Of a DNA stretch of 64,000 nucleotides, positions 21,389-36,300 are shown one piece after another. The DNA lies in contig OX387606.1 in NCBI GenBank assembly GCA_947568835.1, positions 5,766,001 through 5,830,000 of the forward strand. Direction: 5' to 3'. Both the position numbers and the translations under genes were made by a program. Within the stretch, counting starts at the first letter, position 1. Each line of letters begins with the position of its first letter. The notes beneath the pieces are model-generated. The model was given only the letters and a program-made list of their open reading frames with translations, did no database searches and was not told the DNA's origin. The DNA comes from Protonemura montana. Its lineage: Eukaryota; Arthropoda; Insecta; Plecoptera; Nemouridae.

Positions 21389-24331
21389 CTATTTCCGGCC
21401 CTTGGGCCTAATTTTTCGTCCTTTAAGAATGTCGATCTTCCTTCTTTTTGCATCTTTCTTCTTGAGTTGCTTGTCGATCTTCCTCTTGGCAAATGCCTCT
21501 GGGTTTGTGATTGCTTCTCTCGTCCTAACCCTCTTCCGGTCGGCCCTGCGAATCATGATACGCTTCTCCAGGATTGCCAACTGCCGCGTGTACTCCTCGA
21601 TCCCGAGTTTGTTTTTCATTATCTTGGAAACGTCGACGGCCAGCTTGTGCATGTCGGGGTTGGTGTCATCATCGCACGCTATCTCACGTGCGATCGGGGC
21701 CAGGAGGTCGTACAGCACTGGGATTATCTCTGCCTTGCTTGAATCCGTTACCATCGCACCGATCCATTGGAACACCGACATGCGCTAAAACATTGTTCCA
21801 ATACAGACAGTGTTATTAAGCTAGTCGGTTAAGCCTCAACACAATGGATCAAAATGCAATGGATTCTTAAAATCCTAGTTTTTTAGGTTTTGATTCTATA
21901 TTAGATCTCTTTCTGTATCTTGGATAAGTCATGTTGTGTTTTAAAGTTGCATATATATCCTAAATAGCATAGATTTGTAGGCACTCAGGTAATAGGCACA
22001 TTCAAATATATGAACAAGCAAGATAAGAACGGCCACAACTCACAACGATTATCATTAGACTACAGAAACAGACACTGCATACCATGACAGTGGAGCGCGG
22101 TGATTGCACCACTTCCGTGTTGACCAGGCGCCTCAACCGCCGTATCATCCAGACAAGTGAGACGTCTGCGATCTGTTCCTCCTCCTCCTCATCATCGCTG
22201 CCTGCTTTCCTTTGGGCATTATCTTCAATATCTTCTAGGACCTCCTCAGTCTCATCCTGGACCTTCCCGGAGTTGGCCTTCGGTCGAGGCAGGACCGCCT
22301 TGAGCACACGGCCCAAGAACACCAAGTTCTTGACAACCTGTAACACCAAGCACCTGTCAATACCAAAGCACAGAACATCTGGTGGAATAGACTTTGTACC
22401 ACACAGAAAAATGAGACAAGCACGGAAAGATGGATTTCCGTTTTATTTGTATAACTGTGGGCAGTTGTAGCTTGTAGTTCAATCAAGAAGGTATTTGAGA
22501 CATGGAGCTTGAAGTGTGCCAGAAAAAAATCAAATGCTATTTTATTTTTATTTTGTTAATTTGTCAATGGAAATGTAGGTCATAAATGAACAGCAAGTAT
22601 TTAGCTTGAATCAACCAGGGTATGTTAATTTATAGAGAATGAGTTCAAGACCTTCTTTGAGTGTAGCAAAATAAACTAATTGGAATGAGTAGCGATCGTT
22701 AAATTATGCTCAATTTCAAGAAGACAAACAGTTTCCATTTAACAACAACAAAAGGCAGTTAGCCGTTTCTTGCACCATGTCCTACCTGTGCGGCCAACTC
22801 TGGCGCTACTTCAGGATGCAGCTGGGCACACAGGTCAAGCACGAGCCCCTTGACTTTGGGTGCAGTGGCGTGTCCAAGGAAGCCACGGTCGCCAGTTTTG
22901 GCGTATGCCGCCGCCGCCACCACCTTCGAGTCCAACGACCCGAAAACGTAGCCCAGAAACTGCGCTGCTGCAAGACGGACCCACTCATGCGGGTGGGCGA
23001 GCAGGGCCTGAGCATTCTCTGCGCAAAAGTAAGGGTTGTGATCAAAATAGATTTTGTACATTTTCTAGATTATTGGAAATAGTATTAGAATATAGTATTA
23101 GAAATAGTAGAAATAATAATAGGTTTGCAATTTGGAAAACAGATAATCTTGATTTAAAAGTCCACCATTTGAATATTTGAGACATTGGCTTTATTATTAT
23201 AGTAGTCAAGACTTTTACAAAAATGCTGCTATCACCATCGTTACAATCTGTCATTAGCCATGCGTTTGGTCATAAGCCTCAGCACAGCATGTTTTTTCCC
23301 TTACCTGCAATGATACTGACGTATTCCTGCCAAGCTTGACCGGTGAAGAACCGTGGACAATGCTCGCTAAACTTGAGCACAAGCTGGAGGACTTGGAATA
23401 GATGGTGGTCGCTCATTCGATCCAGGCTTTCTGCTGTGTCTTGGTCCTCATCAGCAGCAGCGGAGGCATTAGAAGCGCGGACAAATTTGCCAGGCCGCGA
23501 GTCGTCGTAGCTGCGGCCAAACTGGGAGATGACGTGCGGAAGCACACCAACCAGCCGCCTCTCAAAGTCCGCCTTCTCGACCAGCACAAAGACGCCGCAG
23601 AGCTGCGCGGCTAGTTTCCGGTGGTGCACCTGGCAGCGTGGAAACGAGTTTGTCAAAATGGGAAATTGTTTTTGGGTGGCTGATTGTGATTTTTCATTTT
23701 ATTATCTCACAATTGTGTCACTTTCTTTCATACGGTTCCATTATGATGCTACACATGTGAAATTTGCTGGGAATTTTGTAAGTGGTGGGCAAATGGAATA
23801 TCTTAATTGCAATACCCGGCTTGTTTTATGAAACAACACAATGTGATGCTAGGAGATAGACTTTTGATATTACTGATTTGAATGTGACGCTATTGCATTT
23901 TCATCCAATAAACATATTTATTATTATTATGTAACTATTGACTTGAAATTATCAATGTAAAACCTATGAGCCTTAAAGGATCATTTTTAAAAGTGTTTTA
24001 CATTGTCTTCATTTCTCTTTTGGATAATGTTTGAACTATGATCTTTATTTGCAATGTGGACCATTCACAAACAGACTATTTGCTGCAGAGTGGATAGACA
24101 TTATATGAATCTGCTACATTTGCTGATTGAAACATATATCACTCTTACCTGCTTGTCAGTCAGCCAGTGAGCGGCGATATTGAATAGCTTTTGACGGTCA
24201 TCGTGCGCAAGTCGCGTGACCATTGTCTGAAGGCAGCGCGAGACCATCTTGCGACAGCGTGGAACGTCATCGTTGACCAGCCTTGCACCGATTGCAACGA
24301 ACAGCAGGCCGCACTGCTTAGAAAGCATCTC
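21389..24331 (-). CDS. UTP20: UTP20 exons 19-23 (residues 2397-2859)
   Basis: Exons are 24149-24331, 23305-23629, 22786-23018, 22083-22337 and 21389-21784 (stop at 21389-21391). Exon 21 carries LLAHPHEWVRLAAAQFLG, a highly conserved UTP20 stretch. Exon 22 has a DDEEEEEQ acidic loop. Exon 23 ends in a Lys/Arg-rich tail suited to nucleolar RNA contact. Confidence 0.94.
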
Positions 24332-27300
24332 CTGCACAAGCACAAAACCACATGCTTTTTCACTTGGAAACAAAATCCTACGGCATGGTACGAAAAAACT
24401 TTTTGCTAACCCAGGCAAAAGTCCCCATTTATGCCAATTAAGTGCCTAAGTATACATTGTTTTTTATTTTTCATTTGGTCTTTGATTGACAGAAATTTTC
24501 AGAACATAATTAATGCAAAAGCATTGCATCCAATTCTCTCAAAATCTAAGCTTAGTCTAATTAAAGGTGTTTTTTCCTTCCTCAGTTACAATGATTAAAA
24601 ACCAAAGATACAGATTCTACTAGTTTTCATTTTTCACCTACGGGTCATTCCATGTGTAATCACTCACTTTTAATTAAATTTCACTTTGACCGACCCAGAT
24701 TTTGATGAAAATTGGTATACTTGTTAAGTTTGTTGACTTAGGGGCTATTTTTTTTTTTTTTTTTTTTTGGTCCAACCGTTCGGATATTACAAGGGGGGGA
24801 AGTTGGGGTCATTTTGCCCCCCGGGCGTGTAGTGACCACCCTTTCTACGCAATATCTAGGGTTCTATGGGAGCTACAGAGCTGGGAAAAAAATCATCTGA
24901 AAGGTAATTTCATACCCTACCTGAATATGGAAACAAAAATGACGATATGTTAATACGAATTTAATTGTGATTTTACACATCTGCATTTTCCAAAATGACC
25001 ATATCGCTGATGAGTCATTTTTGATTTGCCTGATTTTTTTTCTATATATACAGAACATACATATGATCATGTGTTCCAAAAATCAAGATGGGTGTTTTAC
25101 CACTTTCCAAGAAAAAAAATTTTTTCTATAAAAAAGTGCCTTTTTGCCAGTAGAACAGCATTTTGATCACAATTATTGTGATCAGAGCACTGGCATATAT
25201 TTTATATTAAAGTTGATTTTTGTTTGCACAGTTGCATGTTCTTGAAATGTTATTCTCTACAATACAAATCGATTGTTTGCCATATTCCTGTAAATCATGG
25301 ATCAAGTTGAAACAGTTCATAGAAGTCAAAAGTTTGTTCATTTCTTGTCTGGACTTGCATCTACAAGAATCTTAAAATGGTATTCCCTAGAATACAACTA
25401 TAGATTGTTTGTCATGCTCCTGAATCATGGATCAAGTTGTAACAGGTTACAAGTAAAAAGTTTGGTAATTTCTTGTCTGGACTAAAGCAATCAGTCTCTG
25501 GCCTCATGTTGATGAGGATAGAAGCTAATTTGCTCTCAAGCACCTTTTATTTAGAGATTCATAATGTGCTCAATTGGACTGTTCTTTGAAGAAGAATGTG
25601 GACCCATCGAAGATCTAGCGATTAAAAGCATTGAAAGTTTCAATAGTGACCAGCAGTTATCATTAGCTCTGCGTACTAAGTGTGATAATGTGAAGACCGT
25701 GTGTCATTTACATGAAAAGAAATTCCTTCGTCTGTATAGCTGTCACCACAAGTTATGCTGCGATCCGTTTCAGGCTCACTGTGGAATAGTGAAAGTTAAT
25801 GGGTTAAGAGAAATTAATGCAGCATCCAGGACGAAATACTTGGAGATTGCCGACCTCATCCCTGGAAAGAAATTATGCTCAACTTGCCGTAAGCTGCTCT
25901 CGCTCAGGCTGAAGGAACTAACAACCGTTTCTGTTCTAACGCCAACTAAATCCACTGAACTTGACCTACCTTTCGTGGACATACCCTGTGAAGCAGATGC
26001 CGTGAATCAGTCTTTAGCTGCATTTGGTGTGTCACCTATTAATACCACCAAACTAAAGGGTAAATCTATGTTTTATTCGAAAAGAAAGTTCAGCGAAATA
26101 ACACAAGGTGTAAAGAAGAGATTGGAACTAGTATCTCCCAGTAATGAAGAAATCAGCAAAGAAGATTTGACATCTTCAGAGGAGTGCAAGGACAGCATCC
26201 GTGATGGGTCAGAGATAATAGCACAACTGAAAGAAAAGTTTAAGACGAGTACCAGAAGCGAGAAAATAACAATTTTATCTGTGCTTCCAAAAAGTTGGAG
26301 CATTAAGAGAATAATGCAAGAGTTCAATGCATCTAACCATTTGGTACGTAAAACCAAACAACTAGTAAAGGCCCAAGGGATACTGCCATCTGCAAATCAA
26401 AAAGCAGGAAAAACTCTTTCCCCTGATTGCATTCAACTGATTGAAGAGTTTTATGAAAATGATGATGTAAGCCGTGTCATGCCGGGTAAAAAAGATTTTG
26501 TCTCGGTTAAAGTGGGTGACAATCGAGTTCACCGCCAGAAGAGACTAGTGTTAAGCAACTTAAGTGAAGTGTATCGCAGCTTCAAAGATAAATATCCTGA
26601 CATCAAGGTTGGATTCTCGAAGTTTGCAGAGCTCAGACCCAAACATTGTGTTCTGGCAGGAGCAGCTGGGACACATTCTGTCTGTGTCTGTACGATACAC
26701 CAAAACGTTAAGTTGATGGCTTTGGGAGCAAAGCTGCCTTTGCTTTCAGACGGTACCATCAAATCATACCAACACTGCCTTGCCAGCCTCATGTGCAACC
26801 CCCCGCTTCTCAACTGCTTTGTAGGAAAGTGTGGCAATTGTCCGGGAACCGATGAACTTCGTGAATGGCTAGAAATCTCATTCAGTGAAAATTTCATAGA
26901 CTCTGTGACTTATAAACAGTGGCTGTCAACAGACAGATGTACCCTAGAGACAATTACGAAACCTACAGATGAGTTTGTTGACTGTTTTATTGAAAAATGC
27001 ATTTTATTAAGAAATCATGATTTTATTGCACGGCAGCAAGCGGCATTCATGCAGGAGAAGAAAGCCAACCTTAAACCAGGGGAAGTTTTAGTAGTGGGCG
27101 ACTTCGCTGAGAATTATTCTTTTGTGCTCCAGGATGCTGCACAAGGTTACCATTGGAATAACAGCCAATGCACCCTTCACCCATTTGTGTGTTACTTTAA
27201 GCCTGAAGATCGAGACATACAACATTTAAGTTACGTTGTCATTTCTGACTCGCTAACTCATGACACCGTTACTGTGCACACTTTCCAAAAGCACCTGATA

Positions 27301-30300
27301 AGACACCTGAAACAAAACATTTCGGATGTATCCCATTTAATTTACTTTTCTGATGGAGCGGCAGCCCAATATAAGAATAAGAAGAATTTTTCCAACTTGT
27401 GCCATCATGAAGTTGACTTCGAACTAACTGCTGAGTGGCATTTTTTTGCCACATCCCACGGTAAAGGACCATGCGATGGAGTTGGTGGGACTGTAAAACG
27501 AAATGCAGCACGGGCAAGTTTACAGAAACCATATGCCGACCAAATAATGACGCCGATAGACTTTTACCGGTGGGCAACAGAAAATGTGTGGACTGTAAAT
27601 TTTGTGTTTGTAGCCAATGAAGAGATTACAGCAAATGGCATCAAACTTAAAGAACGATTCAAAGAATTAAAAACTATCGTAGGCACAAGAAGCTTTCATG
27701 CGTTCTACCCAAAATCGCTAACTTCCTTACATGTGAAACACTTTTCTCTTTCTGAAGAAATCAACATTGTGAAGATTGTTGAGAAAAATGAAGAAGGAGA
27801 AGAAGAAGAAGAAGAAGAAGAGGAGGAAGCAACAGCAGCAGAAATACCCGAGTTTGAGTTCAAAGACGTGGGCAGTTTCATCACTGTAGCATACAACGAA
27901 GACTGGTGGCTAGCGTGTGTTCTTGAAAAATCATCACAGTCTCTTGAACTTCAAGTCAACTTTCTACACCCTCATGGACCAGCTCCATCATATTTTTATC
28001 CCAGTGTACAAGACAAACTAATTGTAGCTTTTGCTGATGTTTTAACACTGGCCGACCCCAACACGGCAACTGGTCGAACATACTTTTTGTCGGCTACAGA
28101 CACCAACAGGGCAACAGCAGGGCTTATAAAATATGTACCTCAATAAGGTAAACTACATCTCTCTTAAGATATGCAAATTTGTACTTCATAGTAGCTATGA
28201 TTGTAAGTAATGATCATTTTCTTGAATGTTGTCTTAAATTCAGTTCATATTAATTTATATTATGAATGAATTTGCAGAAAACATTTTTTTTTCTTGGAAA
28301 GTAGTAGAACACCCATCTTGATTTTTGGAACACATGATCATATGTATGTTCTGTACATATAGAAAAAAAATCAGGCAAATCAAAAATGACTCATCAGCGA
28401 TATGGTCATTTTGGAAAATGCAGATGTGTAAAATCACAATTAAATTCGTATTAACATATCGTCATTTTTGTTTCCATATTCAGGTAGGGTATGAAATTAC
28501 CTTTCAGATGATTTTTTTCCCAGCTCTGTAGCTCCCATAGAACCCTAGATATTGCGTAGAAAGGGTGGTCACTACACGCGCGGGGGGCAAAATGACCCCA
28601 ACTTCCCCCCCTTGTAATATCCGAACGGTTGGACCAAAAAAAAAAAAATTAAAAAATAGCCCCTAAGTCAACAAACTTAACAAGTATACCAATTTTCATC
28701 AAAATCTGGGTCGGTCAAAGTTTGAGGTGAGTGATTACACATGGAATGACCCCTACAACAAAGAAAGTAAAAAACTATCAAGTTGTTTGAACTTTCGATG
28801 GGCTAACGAGGTTCACAAGCAGGGCAGAAAAACAAAGGAAATTGCTTCATTTGTAAAAAAGCAGGGACTTACGTCGGGGAAGGTGGTGATTAGACTGTGG
28901 AACATCTCCAAAGCAGACTCCCTTCCGGACTGTAGCTCGTAATCTAGCTGCTGGATGAAGAACTGCAAGTGTTCGTCGAGCTTTTTCCCGAGCGGGTAGT
29001 CCATTAAGAACTGGTGGAAAACCTGCAAAGTCCAACATAACGATGTTGAAATGTCTTTTGTCGGCTGCCGATCACCAAATTTTATAAGGTAAGGAACATA
29101 GAAAACAGGCTAGCACCGCACAATAAGGGTTCACATTTTTAGTAATGATAGGGTTTTAGAAAAATGAAAGTGTAATGCAGTTGATTGTATAGTAACGCAT
29201 CACAAGGTTCACGTCGTATTGCCTTTTCGTTTTGGATATCTTTAGGTAAAATGTGCAGCAGAAGATGAGACACTCGACGTCAACTAGCTATGGGCTAGCG
29301 TTATTGAATTGTGTCATGTAATGATGACAAGCCCGAATTGCAGTGCCTGAACGATCTCTAGGTGACGGGTACCTCTTTCATAGCCCAGCGAGATTGAGCT
29401 ACACAATCCCAGAACTGTGAGTACCACCCTTATCCATCACAGTATATTGTTAAAAACTAACTTCTATGCAACTTTGAATATGATGAGACATTTTTGAGAG
29501 GTTAGTGTCCTGAATAATAAAAATACCCCGTGCATTGCAAGTGTTTGCAATTTAAATCCAATTTTGCACAAAGATTTAGGTCGTCAAGTATCAACACAAA
29601 CTGTTTCTCAGTATTTTTCTCTTCTAGGGGGATTGGACAGTTTTCCCAAACAGAAGTGGCCAGACAATGAATGTAGCAAATGCAACTAGGAAAGTGGCTT
29701 CTGTGTTACCTGTCGACCCTGCTGGCGGACGTGGCCGCTCTCGGAAGTGATGGTCATTTGCGCGACCTTGAGCATCACGTCGTGAATCTCCGGCACAATC
29801 AGTTTGCGGCCGAGAATCGCGCGCAGCAGCGCGAACGCAGTCGCCTGCCGGCTTATGTTGTGCATGTCCTGCACAAAGGAGGAAAAATTTCAAACCAGGA
29901 AAAAAATGTGTCGTGACAGTGTGATAGGCAAGCGTAGATTTAGGGTTGGAGAAAATTGCTATATTTGCCAATTTTGGTTGGTGAACTAGCGCACTAAGTA
30001 AGAGTTGGACAGGAATAGTTAAAGCTGGGGATCTTTCCTTTCGTGTGTGATGAGTGTACACTGATGCATTTCAACCGAAATCTACAATAACAAGAATCGA
30101 AGCTCTGCTTTAGCTTGATGCCAACATTTTAATTGTTGGAGGGATTTATTATAGAAAAGTTGCACAGAAACAGCTGACAATGAAAAAGTGCAATACAACT
30201 TACAATAGAACATACAACATAATGGGTTTTGCTAAGAGTAGAACCCCAGAAACGAGTTAATGACCAATGATATGATATGGCAGACAAAAAATGCACACCA

Positions 30301-33300
30301 TCCATTGCATAAAACAGATTTCCATCCATCAGCAGTACTAGCTGCTGCCTTGTTCATGATCAGTTATTTATTTCACATTACCAAAGTATCAGTAGAAATG
30401 TAGTACATCTGTTGCAATCGGCCAATTCCATTTCTGTACCTCGTGTTAAAATTACATTAGTTTAGATTCGAATTCCTGCCAAGGGAAGAGCTGGCTAGCG
30501 GGCCGCTAGGTTAGTGAGCAACCTAGCAGGGAGTAAGCAGCCCGCTAGACAAAAGAGAAGAGAGGGAGACGAGCTGCGAGACTCGTGGAGTGTAGGTGCG
30601 GGTTGGGTGAGACCTGTCTTCACAAGAGGGTTGTTGTGAGTTGTGTGTAATAAAGCAATTTGACACGATAATACTGTGTTTAGTACTTTTACCAAAAATG
30701 CAATTTTGACGAGAGTTTAATTAGTAGCTGACACTTGCATTTCCTTTCTTCCGCTTTCCCAATTAATTATTTGCTAAAAGATAGCCCACAAATCCCGATT
30801 CATATCACACTAACCAAAAAAGCTAGTTACAGTGATGGGTTTAAAACTGTTCACCACTGGTCACATTCACAGATATTTCCTTGCATTTCGTCGACTTTTA
30901 AACTTCGCAGCAGCAGCGACCTTTGTTTTACCTGTTCAGCGTAGAGCAGTAACGCCTTGAGCTGGTCCTCGTTGATCGTGTGCCAACGCACGTCGCGCAC
31001 CAGCACGACTATCGACTTGAACGCAGCTGCTACAAGGTCAAAGTTGTCGCCCTTACTCAGGCCAGCTGCTGCAAACTTGTGCAGCAGGGCAAACAGCAAA
31101 GTCACCACCTGACAAAATACACTTCGGTCATGCCGCTGTGCTACGATTGTACATGCTATTGAAAGTTAGTACATTTTATTTTTATTTGTAAAAAATTTAC
31201 CAATTAAATCCAATAAATTAAGCTGTTTATTGATTTTCTTTCTTGATTAGCTTCAGAGTTGGCAGCCAGAGTGTGCCAATAGGTAAAAGGGCAAAAATTG
31301 AACTGTAGACAAGGAGGGTTCGTATAGACTAGGGGGTGGTCAACAAAGTGGTTGATAAAATTACAAAATGTTGGGAAATGTTTTGCGGTTTTGCTCTGTG
31401 TCGAGGAGATTTTTGGTCCTTAAAAGGGCCTAACGTCTCGACGTTTCAACAAGGCACGGCTTGTCATCTTCAGAAGAATGATGTTTTTGTTTTGTTTTAG
31501 GACCAAAAAACTCCTCAACACAGAGCAAAACCGCAAAACATAACTCAACATCATACCACGGCTGTGAAAACAATCACGCAACCAATGTTGGGAAAGAAAT
31601 GTTTGCAAGGTAACAACCAATAGTACCATTACTTTACTGGCATTTTGCTGAAAACTGTGCCTAATAGATTTTTGGCAAAAAAGTTTTGCCATGTCTTCAG
31701 CATACCTTCTCGATATCGTCCTTGAGCGCTGGCAGCTCCATCTTGAGCATCCAGCGCAGACAGAACAGCGCCAGTGTGGTGAGCTTGACGTGCTTTGCGT
31801 CTAGGCAGCTGACCATGATCGGTACGACGGGGTCAACGAAGCGGTGGTAGTCGCCGGCACGTATGGACTCGCGCCGGATCATTGTGTGCAGCAGCTTCAG
31901 TCCGAACTCCACAAGGATGTGGGCGTTTGTGCATGCAGTTGACCTGAAAACCCAAGAGACATTTCATAAGACATGGGAATCTCTATTTTTCAGTTCTTTT
32001 CTTTATCTTTTAATTGCATTTATAAATAGAAAATTATATTTTTGTCATCAACTACAAAACTATTTATTAATTGGAAAAATAGGTTCAATTAACACTGGAA
32101 CTCACAGATTCCTCAATAAAAAAGAGGTCATATAAATTTTGTATGTACTTTGAATTTAAACAATAACCTTAGCACTAGTTGCCTAAAAAAACAATTACTG
32201 GTGGATATATTGATGATCAGCACTGGGATTATAAAACCAAGATTTTGCTGTTGATGGATATAAGCGTTATATAAGAGATGGAAACACATTGGTAAGGCAT
32301 ATTTTAATAATTTGAATCATTGCATTAAATACATTAAGTAGTTCTATATTTGGCAAGCTAAGTACTAGCACTTTCATATAACTTTTGGGGGTTGAAAAAA
32401 AATACACCCACGCATAAGAGATTCAACAAAACATTCAGTGTTAGGTAGCCATGGTGGTTCTGAGATAAGCCGACAAAGCTTCTTAAATGTAAATAGTCAC
32501 TGCGCACAAAATTTATTTGCGGTAGATTAACAATAATTTCCGAGTTCATTTCAGTCTTCATTTAACAAGCCTAGCATTATGATGGTTTTTAGACTCATGT
32601 CTACTTGATTTATCCTTAGCACAAGTTTTTAGAAAAACATTTTGAACTGGGTTTTTTGAATGCTAAGTAAAGGGCTACTAAATTTCCCCAAATTTAATAA
32701 AGCCTCGAAAGCCTAGCATTCTCCACAATTTTTTAAATATGAGTCACAAGAGCATCGCAAAAAGTATCCGATATCTACTTCGGCGAACATACCTGGCTTG
32801 CACGTTGATGGTTCCATACCGCGACCGAGGCGCTTTGGGTATGAGGAACGTGTCCGGCCGTTGCCGAGCCAGACGCTCACGTTTTTCTGCGGTCAGCACC
32901 TCCGGCTTGGACCCTATCAGCTCAGGGATGCTCTCCGAGACCGTGCCGTAAGTGAATATCAGCAGAGACTCGGCCGGGATGAACTTGTTCATGGACAGGC
33001 CAGTGATGACGTTGCGAAGACATTCCGTGCACTTCTCTATGGTTTTCGCCGACGTTGAACGGAGCAGGACTTGTTGGAGAGGGATCAGCAAGTCCGTAAG
33101 GCACTTTTCCGTGATGAACTGCGCCATCACCTGTGGACAGGTTTGAAGAATGCGATGAATTTCTTGAATTTGTCCTAATCGAGAAGTTATCTTTTTTAAT
33201 TGTTAGGAACACTAATAACCCCCAAAAATTGATGCCCAAACAGGGAATCGAACCCTGATCTCCACTTGTCGCAGGTGTTACTCGAACCAATTGAGCTACT

Positions 33301-36300
33301 CGGACACATCATTTTTTAGAGGATGTTAGTGTGTTCTGTACATGTACAGAACACAGTCATTAAAAGTACTACCGTTGAGTGTGCAGATTATAGGCAGAAT
33401 GCTAATTTTTTACTTTCTGCATGAAAGATGGGTGCCAAATGACTACTTTACCGACAAAAATGCTGAGTACCGGAACACTCCGTTAAGTGAAGCCACTGTC
33501 GTATGAGATTTTATTTCGATATTTCTCGTAGGCTTACTCGCTTTCGAGACTTTTCATGCTCAAAAGATCTTCATCAATGTTTACCCAATGATTGATATAC
33601 ACGTAACGATATTCAAAAGCGAGTAACCTACGAGAAATAACTAAATTAAATTTCATACGACAGTGGCTCCACTTAACGGGGTGTTCCGGTAACGTTCTGC
33701 CTCTGCCTATAACCTGCACACTCAACGGTACTGCCTTTTACCCATACATTGAGAAAATACGCGGTGTATTTGGAATATTTCACCAATGCCCTGTGCATTA
33801 ATTAAGCACATAAATTAAACCTAACCGACCCCAATTTCTTTCTCTCTGTCGCAGGCTTCCAACTAATCTCTGCGAGGCACAGGAGGTGAGCACAACAAAA
33901 CCAACGTCCAGAAAATGTTGGAATTCTTATTTTAGGCTTTTGAACCACTCATCTAGTATATTTTCTATAAAACATGACGGAGTTTGTATTTATTTCTAAA
34001 TATTGTGCAGTGGAAAATTATACAAAAAAAAAAAAAACCAGTGAGCATACCTGATATGTATCGTAGCCCTTGGAGGACTTGGCCTCCTTGACCTTGTTGA
34101 TGATGCCGGCGATCTTCTTCTCGTCTGCCGTCGGGCCGAACAAGTCCATGCGGCAGCACTCGAGCACGTCTTTGAGACAAGCGTCGGCGTCTCCCGGCCG
34201 GAACAGGTCCTTGAGCGCGACCACCACCGAGTGGATCGTGTAAACCAGAACGTGCACCTGAAATCGCCGAGGAACAAGTGGTAGAACACGGTTGTTTAGT
34301 TTTTGCAGGTCGAATTGTTTGGCAGTTTACAGTCTTTTCAGGAGCAAGAATAAGTGGATGACACACAGTCTTCTAGACTATTAGCTTGTAAGGATAGGAT
34401 CGGATAGGATGTAAGGATCGGTGATACACTCGGAGGACTGAAGTCAACTGGCTCTCCTCAGGGTCGCAACCCTTTTGGGTAGTCTATACCTACCTGCCTT
34501 GGATTGACTCGTTAGATTGATCTCGAGCACAATTTTTAAATTAACGGACAGTTGCAATGTCTCTTGGGCTTTGGCAGAGGAAAAACTTTGGAACGCACCT
34601 GGTACCCTCGAGTAAGCAATCCGCACATCTCGGTGATCAGATAAGAAAGGTAGTCAGGGCCCAGAGACAGCATAATCTTCATCAGCGTATGACGGGTCAC
34701 CCTCCGAACGCTCTCCAGCCGTGACTTGAGGAATGAGCAGAGCTTCATGAAGATGCCTGGCAAGTTTCGGTCTAGTATCCATTTGGGAAGCTGCTGCAAT
34801 AGCTTGACAGCAGCGAGGGCAATCGGCACTCGCAGAACATCTTCCTCGTCGCGGTCGTCGCCACCTTGCCGCCGGTTCACCTGGAACGGAGAGCAACGAT
34901 CAGATGGCATAGAATGAATGGTTAGTTCTCGGTGGGATGTAGTGGTTAATGGTGGTAACACAGGCTGGGCCAGTTTCACCATATTTTAACTGCCATTGTG
35001 GTTCAACATACAGAAATAAAAAACTATATAAAAAAGTTTTTCTCGTTCGACATGAACTTTTCAATTCCCCTCTAGAAGTAACACTGCACAAGATTTGTTT
35101 TATTGACTGTTACTGGATGAAAATAGTGGAGATATTTGAGCTTTAAGATACCAAGAATGTGAACAATGCCACTTGCACACAAAAGTTGTGAAAAAAGTTC
35201 GAGGAGAAACAGGGGATTAACTAATTTTAGGAGAAAGATAGGAAAAGTTACCAAAAAGCAAGTTCTAAAAGGAAAAATAAAAAAAATCACTACATTAACA
35301 GTTCAATGACACATCATCACAGTTTAACGTACCTTGTGTTTCATGTCTGTGTGGGACCGTTGGGCAATGCAGGTGTGCAGTTGTGGCAAGAGCTCGCGCG
35401 TTATTGCATCCCTCGCCTTCACAGCCATCGCTGGCGTCAACAGGGTAATCCTTTCAGCCGCAGGCAACTCTACTTCCTTAACACTTTTGTCTGCCTCCCC
35501 ATCATCTGCCTCCATTGTCTCCAGCTGTGTCAGTAGCCCTTCGTGCACGTCAACAGCACTCTTCTCCAAAGCCTCGCCCTCCGCCAGGGTTTCTTCGTCC
35601 AATGCTGGGTCTTTCGCCTCAACAGTCACCGCAATCTGTGGCTCTGTTAGCTCGATAGCCTTCATCACTTCGGCCACCTCCTTCGAGCGGGAAAGGTCAA
35701 AGTGGAATGCATCTAAGATCGCTATGATAACTCGGGTCAGCTGCTTCTGGAAATGCACCAAAGTCTTCAGTTTCTCAAGGTAGAAACGCAGGATGAGATC
35801 GTACTGGTTCCACTGCACCAGATGGCAGACCATACCAACTGTGTCGATGGCAGCATCTATCGTCACGTGCTTCATCTGATATTTCTCATTCATAAGGAAC
35901 CGAGCGGCAATAGGCATCACAAACTGCACGAGCGTTCGGTTGTTTGGAGCTTTTGGCAGCTTGCCTGCTGTCAGGCAGAACTTGGACAGTGCCCTGGCCT
36001 TTCGATGGCCTTGCAGATGCTGGAGATTTTCGAAGAAGTCCACCTCCGGATCCACCTTGTTGGTCAAGATCGAGAGATCTTTGAAAACGACGTTAGCATC
36101 TGGGCATTCGCGGGCCATAGCACCGAGCAGGCCGATGGCTTCGTTGAAGACTGTCTCGACCTTGCTTTGGATTCCCTGACGTACCAAGTTCAAGACAGTG
36201 TTGTTGACGAGAAGCTCGGTCAAGATTTTGTCGCCGATGTACTGATTACACATTGCCGGCGCAAGCCTCTGCAGACAGTAGCTGGCGCTGTCGCGCAGCG

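Larger units (their letters stand above)
24642..28752 (+). mobile_element. 4.1-kb DNA transposon with long inverted repeats and CTAC target duplication (Sola-like?)
   Basis: The element lies in UTP20 intron 18, opposite in orientation to the gene. Its ends are perfect inverted GGGTCATTCCATGTGTAATC, inside direct repeats CTAC at 24638-24641 and 28753-28756. The inverted repeats extend for about 480 bp each (24642-25127 and 28277-28752) with few differences. A single 860-codon ORF fills the interior. Long inverted repeats plus a 4-bp duplication fit Sola-type transposons among known groups, but I assign this only tentatively. The intact ORF and closely matching arms suggest recent activity. Confidence 0.85.

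Noticed and set aside
31420..31480. Hammerhead-ribozyme-like CTGA...GAAAC arrangement in the intron-15 fold-back
   Set aside because: Reads CTGAAGATGAC; the required CTGATGA core is absent.
35285..35325. C/D-box snoRNA candidate in UTP20 intron 11 (minus-strand GTGATGA)
   Set aside because: No D box (CTGA) and no terminal stem within 150 bases downstream.
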